Positions 40,026 through 47,610 of a stretch of DNA of 64,000 nt are shown piece after piece (position 1 is the stretch's first letter; each line of letters starts with the position of its first letter). The stretch covers positions 1-64,000 of the forward strand of contig WHSZ01000025.1 of the NCBI GenBank assembly GCA_009379845.1, given 5' to 3'. Source of the DNA: Pseudonocardiaceae bacterium (lineage in GTDB: Bacteria > Actinomycetota > Actinomycetes > Mycobacteriales > Pseudonocardiaceae). Both the position numbers and the translations under genes were made by a program. The notes beneath the pieces are model-generated. The model was not told the DNA's origin. It was given only the letters and a program-made list of their open reading frames with translations, and ran no database searches.

Positions 40026-40802
40026 GTGAGCGACGAGCCCGCGCGGGGCGCGCATGGCGGCAACGAGGCCGCCGGCGATCCGCGGACGAAGCCGACGTGG
40101 CCGAGTCACCGCTGGGGCCTCGGCGCGTTCGTGTTCGTCGAGGCCGTGCTGCTCTCCTCAGCCGCGTTCGTCAGCGTGCTGCTCACCGGGCGCATCCGAC
40201 CGGGCGAGCCGCTGCCGATGTACATCGTGCTGATCGGCACCATCGCACCGACCGTGATCGCCGCGAGCACCGCCGTGCTGATCACCTACCTGCGCGGTAA
40301 CGGGCCGCTGCTGGACTTGCGGTTGTCGTGGCGGTGGTCCGATGTGCGGGTCGGGGTGAAGCTCGGCCTGATCGGGCTGGTGATCACCACGATCGGCGCG
40401 CTGGTGTGGACCGAGGTGGTCGGCGAGGACGAGGCCAGCTCGGCCGTCAGTGCGCTGGTGGACAACCGCGAGATGTCGATCGGTACCGCCGTGCTGATGT
40501 TCGTGTACCTGTGGCTGGTCGGGCCGATCTGTGAGGAAGTCATCTATCGCGGCATGCTGTGGGGTGCCATGGAGCGGCTCGGCTGGGGCCGCTGGGCGGC
40601 GTTCCTGCTGAGCACCGCGGTGTTCGCGGTGAGCCATCTCGAGCCGATCCGCACCACGTTGCTGCTGCTGATCGCGGTGCCGATCGGGCTAGCCAGGCTG
40701 CTGACCGGGCGGCTACTCGGCAGCATCGTTGCGCATCAGATGAACAACTTCCTCCCGGCGCTGGCGATCCTGCTGACCTCGCTCGGTGCGATGCCGGCCT
40801 GA
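40026..40802 (+). CDS. CPBP-family intramembrane metalloprotease, second copy
   Basis: 258 residues from the GTG at 40026 (GGAGG 8 bases upstream). The N-terminal tail is hydrophilic, followed by transmembrane helices (WGLGAFVFVEAVLLSSAAFVSVLL and others) and the motifs GPICEEVIYRGMLWGAME, FAVSHLEP and IVAHQMNNFLPALAIL. It is clearly paralogous to the preceding gene, by tandem duplication, but diverged outside the catalytic motifs. Convergent with the gntR gene 4 bases away. Confidence 0.86.
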   Translation: MSDEPARGAHGGNEAAGDPRTKPTWPSHRWGLGAFVFVEAVLLSSAAFVSVLLTGRIRPGEPLPMYIVLIGTIAPTVIAASTAVLITYLRGNGPLLDLRLSWRWSDVRVGVKLGLIGLVITTIGALVWTEVVGEDEASSAVSALVDNREMSIGTAVLMFVYLWLVGPICEEVIYRGMLWGAMERLGWGRWAAFLLSTAVFAVSHLEPIRTTLLLLIAVPIGLARLLTGRLLGSIVAHQMNNFLPALAILLTSLGAMPA

Positions 40803-40806
40803 GGGC

Positions 40807-41550
40807 TCACAACTCGTGTGCGCGCAGCAGCCGGGTCCGGCTGTTCGTCAGGTGCACCCGCGCCGTGCAGCGCGCCGCGTCGCCGTCCTGCGCTTCGATC
40901 GCCAGGTAGATGTCCTCGTGCTCGGTGGTGATCCGCCGGTATTGCGATTCCCGGTATTGCGATTCACCGGGCGGCAGCCGGTCCCTCGGCATGATGATCA
41001 TCGAAGGGCCGAGTGACGTGAGCAGGTCGCTGAAGTAGCGGTTGCCGGCGGCCAGCGCGATGCGAAGGTGGAACCGGAAGTCCGCGTGCACTGCGCTGCT
41101 CGGGTGATCGGCGCTCGCCGCGAAGGCCTCAAGTGCTTCCCGTAGGTCGGCCAGCTGGGCCTCGGTGCGCCTGCGCGCCGCGAGCGCGGCGGCCTCCGCT
41201 TCCACCGGGATCCGGAATTCGAGCAGTTCGAGCACGCCCTCGACGGTCAGCGCGCCTGCCGCGCCTGCCGCGCCTGCCGCGCCTGCCGTGCCTGCCGCGC
41301 CTGCCGCGCCTGCCGCACCCGTCTCGAACGGGGTGGTGCTCGGCCGTGCGAGCACGAAGCTGCCGCGTCCGTGCCGGGTCTCGACGAGCCCGGCCGCCTG
41401 CAGCCGGGAGATCGCCTCGCGGACCACGGTCCGGCTCATGCCGTAGGTCTCGACGAGGCCGCTCTCGGTAGGCAGCTTCTCGCCTGGCTGGATCACGCCC
41501 TCGCGGATGCGGGCCGTCAGGGTGTTCACCAGCTCTTGGGTCCGGCTCAT
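40807..41550 (-). CDS. GntR/FadR-family transcriptional regulator with a Gly-Ala repeat linker
   Basis: 247 residues. The N-terminal winged helix (EKLPTESGLVETYGMSRTVVREAISRLQAAGLVETRHGRGSFV) is followed by a 23-residue Gly-Ala linker of GAA-type triplets and a C-terminal FCD domain with the metal ligands in HADFRFHLRIA, EHEDIYLAIE and ARVHLTNSR. Near the end SQYRE/SQYRR is a short internal duplication. It lies downstream of, and overlaps (ATGA), the galactarate-type dehydratase, so it probably represses that operon in response to an aldarate or its product. A matching TNGTNNNACNA site lies before the dehydratase. Confidence 0.88.
   Translation of the reverse strand: MSRTQELVNTLTARIREGVIQPGEKLPTESGLVETYGMSRTVVREAISRLQAAGLVETRHGRGSFVLARPSTTPFETGAAGAAGAAGTAGAAGAAGAAGALTVEGVLELLEFRIPVEAEAAALAARRRTEAQLADLREALEAFAASADHPSSAVHADFRFHLRIALAAGNRYFSDLLTSLGPSMIIMPRDRLPPGESQYRESQYRRITTEHEDIYLAIEAQDGDAARCTARVHLTNSRTRLLRAHEL
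41252..41314. repeat. 9-bp minisatellite (GCGCCTGCC)x7 inside gntR
   Basis: Seven head-to-tail 9-base units, the fifth with one change (GTGCCTGCC). They keep the reading frame and encode the Gly-Ala-Ala linker between the DNA-binding and ligand domains. Copy number could vary without frameshift. Confidence 0.92.
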
Positions 41551-42674
41551 CCGTCGAACTCACACCGATCCACGGTCCACGCGGCCGCCTGCTCGCTCAT
41601 CGTCACGCCGAGCCCTGGGCGGTCCGGCACGAGCATCCGGCCGTCCTTGATCTCCAAGCGCTCGTTGAAAAGCGGTTCGAGCCATTCGAAGTGCTCAACC
41701 CACGGCTCGAGGCCGTAGGCGGCCGCGAGATGCAGGTGGATCTCCATCGCGAAGTGCGGGGCCAGCTGTAGCCGGTGCTGCTCGGCGAGCGCGGCGAGCC
41801 GTACGAACGGCGTGATGCCGCCGATCCGTGGTGCGTCCGGCTGCAGCACGTCGGCGGCGCCCGCCCGGATGAGCTCGGCGTGCTCGCCGACGCTGGTGAG
41901 CATCTCGCCGGTGGCGATCGGGGTGTCCAGTGCCGCCGCGAGCGCCGCATGCCCCGTGCTGTCGTAGGCGTCCAGCGGCTCCTCGATCCACACCAGGCCG
42001 AACCGCTCGAAGTCCCGTCCGATGCGCTGGGCAGTTGGCCGATCCCACTGCTGGTTGGCGTCGACCATCAACGGCACGTCGTCGCCGAGATGTTCGCGCA
42101 CGGCGGTGACCCTGGCCAGATCCACCCGTGGGTCGGGGTGGCCGACCTTGATCTTGATGCCGCCGATGCCGCGGTCCCGCGCGGCGGTCGCGTTCTCGAG
42201 CATTTCGTCGATGAACGTGTGCAGGAACCCGCCGGAGGTGTTGTAGCAGCGCACCGAGTCGCGGTGGGTGCCGAGCAGCTTGGCGAGCGGCAGGCCGGCG
42301 CGCTTGGCCTTGCAGTCCCACAGCGCGATGTCGATGGCCGCGATCGCCTGCGTAGCAAGCCCGCTGCGCCCGACCGATGCCCCCGCCCAGACCAGTTTCT
42401 CCCACAGCCGCCCGATGTCGTTCGGGTCCTCGCCGAGCAACTCGGGGGCGATTTCCCTCGCGTGTGCGTACTGGCCTTGGCCGCCCGCCCGCTTCGAGTA
42501 TCCGAAGCCGATGCCGCCGTGACCGGCTTCCGTGCCGATCTCCGCGAACAGCATCGCGACCTCGGTCATCGGCTTCTGCCGCCCGGTGAACACCTTCGCG
42601 TCGCTGACCGGCGTGTTCAGCGGCAGGGCGATCGAGGCGAGGCGGACCCAGGCGATGCGATCGGTCGTCGTCAC
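41547..42674 (-). CDS. Enolase-superfamily acid sugar dehydratase (L-talarate/galactarate dehydratase-like)
   Basis: 375 residues of the mandelate racemase group. Active-site elements are the KxK motif (GGIKIKVGHPD), metal ligands in MVDANQQWDRP, WIEEPLDAYD and ATGEMLTSVGEH, and the general-base His in LAPHFAMEIHLHLAAAYG. The combination DANQQWD, EEPLDAYD and QPDAPRIGGITPF is that of talarate/galactarate dehydratases, which yield 5-keto-4-deoxy-D-glucarate. That product would feed KdgD encoded 2 kb away. It is transcribed away from vapBC, with gntR as the second gene of its operon. Another aldonate substrate is possible. Confidence 0.82.
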   Translation of the reverse strand: MTTTDRIAWVRLASIALPLNTPVSDAKVFTGRQKPMTEVAMLFAEIGTEAGHGGIGFGYSKRAGGQGQYAHAREIAPELLGEDPNDIGRLWEKLVWAGASVGRSGLATQAIAAIDIALWDCKAKRAGLPLAKLLGTHRDSVRCYNTSGGFLHTFIDEMLENATAARDRGIGGIKIKVGHPDPRVDLARVTAVREHLGDDVPLMVDANQQWDRPTAQRIGRDFERFGLVWIEEPLDAYDSTGHAALAAALDTPIATGEMLTSVGEHAELIRAGAADVLQPDAPRIGGITPFVRLAALAEQHRLQLAPHFAMEIHLHLAAAYGLEPWVEHFEWLEPLFNERLEIKDGRMLVPDRPGLGVTMSEQAAAWTVDRCEFDG

Positions 42675-42698
42675 GGAGAGATAGTACGAATAATCAAG

Positions 42699-42709
42699 TC
42701 GTCATACAA
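42699..42709. promoter_or_regulatory. Candidate GntR/FadR operator
   Basis: TCGTCATACAA fits the GntR-family TNGTNNNACNA pattern on either strand. It lies 25 bases upstream of the dehydratase ATG on the minus strand and is the only such match in this promoter gap, consistent with regulation by the GntR protein of the same operon. Confidence 0.45.
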
Positions 42710-42739
42710 CTACTGAACACCCGCGCTTCTGAGCTACGG

Positions 42740-42759
42740 GTGTACATAATTGTGTACAC
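42740..42759 (+). promoter_or_regulatory. Inverted-repeat operator of the vapBC module
   Basis: GTGTACATAATTGTGTACAC is a perfect 7-bp inverted repeat (GTGTACA/TGTACAC) with a 6-base AT-rich spacer, ending 7 bases before the antitoxin GTG. Antitoxin autoregulation through such a site is standard for toxin-antitoxin operons. It probably overlaps the promoter. Confidence 0.75.
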
Positions 42760-42766
42760 TCTAGCC

Positions 42767-43051
42767 GTGGAGCGGGTCGGGATACGAGAACTGCGGAATA
42801 ACCTCAAAGATTATCTGGAGCAGGTCGAACGCGGGGAGTCGATCGAGATCACCAAGAACGGCAAGACGATTGGCATGATCGTGCCCGAGCAGCGTGGGGA
42901 CACCACGGTGAATCGACTTGTCGCGGAAGGCAAGCTAACCCCATCGCCGAGCGGCCACCATGGCGTTCGGTTGCCTCGTCGAGTGCGGCCGTCCGCTGAA
43001 AGCGCGCCGACCAGCGAGATCCTGGACGAGCTCCGCGCGGACAGCCGGTGA
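42767..43051 (+). CDS. vapB: Phd/YefM-type antitoxin of a VapBC module
   Basis: 94 residues. The N-terminal Phd/YefM DNA-binding fold reads VGIRELRNNLKDYLEQVERGESIEITKNGKTIGMIVP; the C-terminal half (RLPRRVRPSAESAPTSEILDELRADSR) is basic then acidic and should wrap the toxin. The GTG at 42767 is chosen because the operator palindrome would otherwise lie inside the gene. Its stop overlaps the toxin GTG (GTGA), guaranteeing coupled translation. It represses its own operon and neutralises VapC. Confidence 0.9.
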   Translation: MERVGIRELRNNLKDYLEQVERGESIEITKNGKTIGMIVPEQRGDTTVNRLVAEGKLTPSPSGHHGVRLPRRVRPSAESAPTSEILDELRADSR

Positions 43052-43437
43052 TCTATCTCGACACATCGGCCCTGGTCAAACTGGTGATCGAGGAAGCCGA
43101 ATCGGAGCGTTTGGAAAGCTGGCTGGTCGAAAGGGATGAGCTGATCACGACCAGCGAATTCGCTCGCGTCGAGTTGGTTCGCGCGTGCCGCCGCGCCGAG
43201 CAGGGCAGCGTGAGCACCGCCCGTGCCCTGCTGGCCGATATTCCGCTCGTGCCGCTCACCCCGTCGGTGATAGCGACAGCCGAAGACATCGGCTCGCCTC
43301 TGCCGCGCGCTCTCGACGCGCTCCATCTGGGTGCGGCTGTCGAACTGGGCGACGCGCTCTCCGGTTTCGTCGCCTACGACAAGCGGCTCCGCGATGCCGC
43401 GAAGCTGGTGCAGCTGCCGGCCGCGGCACCTCCCTGA
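43048..43437 (+). CDS. vapC: PIN-domain ribonuclease toxin VapC
   Basis: 129 residues of PIN fold with the acidic Mg2+ site: D5 (IYLDTSALVKL), E42 (SEFARVEL), D90 (PRALDALHL) and D111 (FVAYDKRL). All four are present, so it should be active. VapC toxins cleave tRNA or rRNA. The pair is inserted between the two divergent halves of the aldarate cluster and has no metabolic link to them. Confidence 0.92.
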   Translation: MIYLDTSALVKLVIEEAESERLESWLVERDELITTSEFARVELVRACRRAEQGSVSTARALLADIPLVPLTPSVIATAEDIGSPLPRALDALHLGAAVELGDALSGFVAYDKRLRDAAKLVQLPAAAPP

Positions 43438-43473
43438 ACCGCGATCTGGCCGGAAATCGGGGTTCGGCGCCGG

Positions 43474-44283
43474 TCAGGAACCGGCGGTCAGATCCGCCGA
43501 GGTGGCGAGGTCGACGGGTGCCATCCGTTCGATGGCCAGCCGGGTGCGCTCCATCGCGTCGATGATCTCTTCCCGCCCGCCTTCGTCCAGGTTGGCGAGC
43601 GGCACCGAGCAGCTGAGCGCGTCGATGGGCGGGCTGGCGTAGCGCAACGCGAAGCCGAAGCAGGTCACGCCCACATAGTTCTCCTCGTTGTCGATCGCGT
43701 AGCCGCGCCGCACGGTCAGTTCCAGATCGCGGTGCAGCGCGTCGTGCTCGACAAGCGTGTTCGGCGTCAGCGGGGTGAGTTGCCGGGGCACATGCGCGTC
43801 CACGCCGGAGCCGAGGCGCTCGGCAAGCAGCGACTTGCCCATCGCCGTGCTGTACGCGGGGAGTCTGCGGCCCACCCGGCTGAACGGGCGGATGTACCGG
43901 CTCGATTCCTTCGTCGCGAGGTAGACGATGTCGCCGCGATCGAGCCTGCCGAAGTGGATCGTCTCGTCCAGCTCGGCGCTCAGATCGCTGATGTGCGGCT
44001 GGACGATCCGCAGGTAGGGATCGGTGTCCAGGTAGGTCGTGCCGGCCAGCAGCGCGCGGATGCCGATGCTGTACTGCGCCCCGGTCGCGTCCGCGCGTAC
44101 CCAGCCGCGCTCCACGAGGGTGCGGATCAACGCGTAGATGCTGCTGCGCGGCGCCCCGAGCGCCTCGCTCAGCTCCCGCAACCGGGCCGGCCGGTTCTGC
44201 CGGGACGCGAGTAGTTCGAGTAGTTCAACGGTCCGTGCCGCCGACTTCACACCGCGTACGCCGCTTTCTCGGTCGCTGGCCAC
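43474..44283 (-). CDS. IclR-family transcriptional regulator
   Basis: 269 residues from the GTG at 44283. The winged HTH is VKSAARTVELLELLASRQNRPARLRELSEALGAPRSSIYALIRTLVERGWV; the effector domain has YLATKESSRYIRPFSRVGRRLPAYSTAMGKSLLAE and ENYVGVTCFGFALR. It is divergent from kdgD, and the 69-base gap has two inverted repeats, so it probably controls kdgD-gudD-tctCBA in response to an aldarate or 5-keto-4-deoxyglucarate. The reading frame runs open beyond 44283 through kdgD on the opposite strand, which is antisense shadow and not part of the protein. Confidence 0.88.
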   Translation of the reverse strand: MASDRESGVRGVKSAARTVELLELLASRQNRPARLRELSEALGAPRSSIYALIRTLVERGWVRADATGAQYSIGIRALLAGTTYLDTDPYLRIVQPHISDLSAELDETIHFGRLDRGDIVYLATKESSRYIRPFSRVGRRLPAYSTAMGKSLLAERLGSGVDAHVPRQLTPLTPNTLVEHDALHRDLELTVRRGYAIDNEENYVGVTCFGFALRYASPPIDALSCSVPLANLDEGGREEIIDAMERTRLAIERMAPVDLATSADLTAGS

Positions 44284-44305
44284 GGTTGACAGCCTAGCAA
44301 CTGGC

Positions 44306-44349
44306 GAGCAAGACTGCTCACTACATAACGGTCGTCTACATATGGAGAC
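44306..44349. promoter_or_regulatory. Candidate IclR operator region (two inverted repeats)
   Basis: GAGCA-AGAC-TGCTC lies at 44306-44319. A near-perfect 16-base palindrome GTCTACATATGGAGAC lies at 44334-44349, overlapping the kdgD ribosome site. Both are in the IclR-kdgD divergent gap, as expected for autoregulation plus control of the catabolic operon. Confidence 0.45.
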
Positions 44350-44352
44350 AGA

Positions 44353-45297
44353 TTGACTGCCACGTATACAGTGGAGGTCGTCGAACGGCTGCGCGGCGGG
44401 ATGGCGGCCAGCGTGCTGTCGTTCCCGCTGACACCGTTCGACGGCGGGGGCCGGATCGACGTGGATGCGCTCCGGGCCCACGTACGTGAGCAGCTCGCCG
44501 CCGGGCCAGGCGCACTGTTTCCATGCTGCGGAACGGGGGAGTTCTTCTCCCTCGCGGAGGACGAGTACGAGACCTTGGTCGCCGCGGTTGTCGAGGAGGC
44601 CGCCGGAGCCGTTCCGGTGGTCGCGGGCGCGGGCTACGGCTGGGCTCAGGCGGCGCGCTTCCTCGCCGCGGCGGAACGCGCCGGCGCCGACGCGGTGCTG
44701 CTGATGCCTCCGTACCTGGCTGAGACGCCGCAACTCGGGCTGATCGGTCACGTGCGCAGGATCGCGGAGAGCACCGCCCTGCCGCTGATCGTCTACCAGC
44801 GCGCCCAGGTCAAGATCGCGATGTCCACGGTGCCCGAGCTGGCCGCGATCCCGAACGTGATCGGCATCAAGGACGGCCACAGCGATCTCGACCAGCTGCA
44901 GCGGATCCGCCTCGCCGCGCCGCCCGAGTGGCTGTTCTTCAACGGCGCGGCCACGGCGGAAATGCAGGCCCGCGCGTACCGAAGCATCGGCGTGCCCGCG
45001 TACTCCTCGGCCGTGCACGCGTTCGCCCCGGAGATCTCGCACGCCTTCTTCCGCGCGTTCCACGCCGACGACCACGCGTTCGTGGACCGGTTGCTGCGCG
45101 AGTTCTACGTGCCGCTGGTGGAACTGCGCGATCGGGGCGCCGGGTACGCCGTCTCACTCGTCAAGGCAGGGGCACGGCTGCGTGGCTGCAAGGTCGGGTC
45201 GGTGCGCGCCCCGCTCGCCGACCCACCGCCAGAGCACCTTGACGCCCTGGACACGCTGCTGACCACCGGCCTCGCGCTCGTCGGTGCCACCCGCTAA
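44353..45297 (+). CDS. kdgD: 5-dehydro-4-deoxyglucarate dehydratase
   Basis: 314 residues of the DHDPS/NAL aldolase superfamily. Specific elements are SVLSFPLTPFDGGGRID, LFPCCGTGEFFSL, VVAGAGYG, PLIVYQRAQVKIA (with the barrel Tyr) and the Schiff-base Lys in VIGIKDGHSDLDQL. The CGTGEFFSL form is typical of KdgD rather than DapA. It converts 5-keto-4-deoxyglucarate to 2,5-dioxopentanoate with loss of CO2 and water. The TTG at 44353 after GGAGA is the most likely start, but a GTG at 44371 or ATG at 44401 would also work. The 2,5-dioxopentanoate dehydrogenase is not in this window. Confidence 0.9.
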   Translation: MTATYTVEVVERLRGGMAASVLSFPLTPFDGGGRIDVDALRAHVREQLAAGPGALFPCCGTGEFFSLAEDEYETLVAAVVEEAAGAVPVVAGAGYGWAQAARFLAAAERAGADAVLLMPPYLAETPQLGLIGHVRRIAESTALPLIVYQRAQVKIAMSTVPELAAIPNVIGIKDGHSDLDQLQRIRLAAPPEWLFFNGAATAEMQARAYRSIGVPAYSSAVHAFAPEISHAFFRAFHADDHAFVDRLLREFYVPLVELRDRGAGYAVSLVKAGARLRGCKVGSVRAPLADPPPEHLDALDTLLTTGLALVGATR

Positions 45298-45307
45298 GGA
45301 GGCGACG

Positions 45308-46597
45308 ATGTCCCGCCCGACGCCGAAGATCGTGAAGGCGACCGCCACCCCGATCCTGATCAGCGACCCGCCGTTGCTGAACGTCCTCGGCGTGCACCAG
45401 CCCTACACGCCGCGCTGCATCGTCGAGCTGGAGACCGACTCCGGTGCCACCGGCGTCGGCGAAACATACGGCGACACCGACTACCTCACCGTGGCGAACG
45501 CCCTCGCGAGCGCCGTCGTCGGCCGGCCACTCACCGCCCTGAACGGCCTGCGCGAGCTGGCCCACGAGTCGGCGGACCTCAGCACCGACACGGTGCAGGA
45601 GTTCGATCCGGCGGGGCTGCGGGGCAGCCGCACCAACGAGAAGCGCCTCCGCAGCGTGGTCTCCGCCTTCGAGGTCGCGAGCCTTGACGCGCTCGGCAAG
45701 ACGCTCGGCCTGCCGGTACACGCGCTGCTCGGCGGGAAGGTCCGGGACCGCGTCGAGTACAGCGGTTACCTGTTCTACCGCTGGGCCGAACACCCGACGG
45801 ACGACGCTCCGCGCGACGACTGGGGCGCCGCACTCGACCCGGACGGTGTGGTGCGGCAGGCGCAACGGTTCAGCGACGACTACGGCTTCTCGTCGTTCAA
45901 GCTCAAGGGCGGCGTGTTCGAACCCGAGCAGGAGATAGCGGCGATCGCCGCGCTCGGCAAGGCGTTCCCCGGTCGTCCGCTGCGGCTGGATCCGAACGGC
46001 GGCTGGTCGATCTCGACCAGCCTGCGGGTCGCCGAAGAGCTCGGCGAACTGCTCGAGTACCTGGAGGACCCCACAACCGGGATCAACGGGATGGCCGAGG
46101 TCCGCGCTCGCACCGGCCACTTGCTGGCGACGAACATGTGCGTCACCACGTTCGCCGAGATCCCGGAGGCCTTCGCCAAGGACGCCGTGCAGGTCGTGCT
46201 GTCGGATCACCACTACTGGGGCGGGCTGCAGGCGACCAGGGACCTCGCGGCGATCTGCCGCGCCTACGGGGTGGCGCTGTCCATGCACTCCAATACCCAT
46301 CTCGGCGTGAGCCTCGCCGCGATGACGCACGTGGCGAGCGTGGTGGAGAACCTCGAGTACGCCTGCGACAGCCACCGGCCGTGGCAGACCGAGGACGTCA
46401 TCACCCGGCCGCACACCTTCGTCGACGGCGCGCTCGACGTGCCCGACGACCCCGGCCTCGGCGTCGAGCTGGACCGCGACGCCGTCGCCGCCCTGCACGA
46501 CCGCTGGATCAGGCTCGGCGTGCGGGACCGCGACGACGTCGCCGCGATGCGCAAGGCCGACCCCACCTGGACCCAACCGTCCCTTCCCCGGTGGTAA
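45308..46597 (+). CDS. gudD: Glucarate dehydratase
   Basis: 429 residues of the enolase superfamily, GlucD type: FKLKGGVFEPEQE with the KxK pair, LRLDPNGGWS, YLEDPTTGINGMAEV, LLATNMCVTTFAEIPEAF, VVLSDHHYWGGL and the catalytic His/Asn region MHSNTHLGVSLAAMTH. It dehydrates D-glucarate (and L-idarate) to 5-keto-4-deoxyglucarate, the substrate of KdgD. The ATG at 45308 has AAGGAGG 5 bases upstream. It sits between kdgD and the transporter genes in one operon. Confidence 0.95.
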   Translation: MSRPTPKIVKATATPILISDPPLLNVLGVHQPYTPRCIVELETDSGATGVGETYGDTDYLTVANALASAVVGRPLTALNGLRELAHESADLSTDTVQEFDPAGLRGSRTNEKRLRSVVSAFEVASLDALGKTLGLPVHALLGGKVRDRVEYSGYLFYRWAEHPTDDAPRDDWGAALDPDGVVRQAQRFSDDYGFSSFKLKGGVFEPEQEIAAIAALGKAFPGRPLRLDPNGGWSISTSLRVAEELGELLEYLEDPTTGINGMAEVRARTGHLLATNMCVTTFAEIPEAFAKDAVQVVLSDHHYWGGLQATRDLAAICRAYGVALSMHSNTHLGVSLAAMTHVASVVENLEYACDSHRPWQTEDVITRPHTFVDGALDVPDDPGLGVELDRDAVAALHDRWIRLGVRDRDDVAAMRKADPTWTQPSLPRW

Positions 46598-46617
46598 CTC
46601 CCGAAAGAGGAGGATCA

Positions 46618-47610
46618 ATGAAGATTCTGGGCAAAACCACGTTGCTCGCGGCCGTGGCCGCTCTCGCGCTGAGCGCCTGCTCCGTCGAGGGCGGCGGCTC
46701 CGACGCGGGCGAAGGCGGCAAGTATCCGAGCCGGCCCGTCGAGTTCACCGTGCCCACCGAGCCGGGCGGCAGCACCGATCTGGTCACCCGCGCGCTCGCG
46801 AAGAACCTGGAGAAACCGCTCGGCGCGCAGGTCCCCGTCGTCAACAAGCCGGGAGCCAACGGCAAGATCGCCGGTAAGGACGTGTTCTCGAGCGAGCCGG
46901 ACGGCTACCGGGTGGCCGCGATGCCCCAGTCGCTGTTCGCGGTCGGCCCGCTCGTGCTCAACGACCCGGACGCGATCAAGCTCGAGGACATGACGTTCAT
47001 CAAGGGCCTCGCGGTCGAGGACTACGTCATGGTCGTGCCGTCCGACTCGCCGATCAAGTCCGTCGAGGACCTCAAGAAGGCCGGCACCATCAAGTACGGC
47101 ACCACCGGCGCGGGCACCGGAAGCCAGCTGTCCCAGGCGCTGCTGCTGGGGCTGCAGAAGGCGAAGGCGACGGCGGTCCCGTTCGACGGCGGCGGCCCGC
47201 TGCTCACCGCCGTCCTCGGCCACAAGGTCGACGTGGGCGCGATGCACGTCGCCGAGGCGCACGAGCAGATCAGGGCCGGCAAGGTGCGGCCGCTGGCGGT
47301 GTTCGCCGAGAAGCGTCTCGACTCCGTGTCCGACGTGCCCACCGCCAAGGAACTCGGCTACGACGTGGTCGTCGACCAGCGCCGCTTCGTCGCGGGCCCG
47401 GCTGGCATGCCGGACGAGGTGCGGAACAAGCTCGCCTCGGCCATCGAGAAGGCGGTCGCGTCGCCGGAATACCAGAAGATGCTGAAGGACAACTACATCG
47501 GCGCGTGGAACGCCGACGGCGCCAAGGTCGGCGAGCGGCTGCGCACGTCGCGCGAGAAGTTCAAGTCCATGACCCAGCGACTCGGGATCAACCTGTCGGG
47601 CCAGTCATGA
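46618..47610 (+). CDS. tctC: Tripartite tricarboxylate transporter substrate-binding lipoprotein
   Basis: 330 residues. The signal peptide ends in a lipobox LALSAC, so the mature protein is a lipoprotein anchored at Cys20. The Bug/TctC fold then shows PVEFTVPTEPGGSTDLVTRALAKNLEK, VVNKPGANGKIAGKDVF, TIKYGTTGAGTGSQL, AVPFDGGGPLLTAVLGHKVDVG and FVAGPAGMPDEVRNKL. It captures a carboxylic acid outside the membrane. Being in the glucarate operon, the substrate is probably an aldarate. AGGAGG precedes the ATG; it overlaps tctB by 4 bases. Confidence 0.93.
   Translation: MKILGKTTLLAAVAALALSACSVEGGGSDAGEGGKYPSRPVEFTVPTEPGGSTDLVTRALAKNLEKPLGAQVPVVNKPGANGKIAGKDVFSSEPDGYRVAAMPQSLFAVGPLVLNDPDAIKLEDMTFIKGLAVEDYVMVVPSDSPIKSVEDLKKAGTIKYGTTGAGTGSQLSQALLLGLQKAKATAVPFDGGGPLLTAVLGHKVDVGAMHVAEAHEQIRAGKVRPLAVFAEKRLDSVSDVPTAKELGYDVVVDQRRFVAGPAGMPDEVRNKLASAIEKAVASPEYQKMLKDNYIGAWNADGAKVGERLRTSREKFKSMTQRLGINLSGQS

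Noticed and set aside
41252..41314. Tandem repeat considered as a CRISPR array
   Set aside because: Units are 9 bases, contiguous without spacers, and encode a protein linker in frame.
43474..45075. Fusion of the IclR gene with an upstream 264-codon extension
   Set aside because: The extension is antisense to kdgD and lacks any domain; the IclR HTH begins right after the GTG at 44283.
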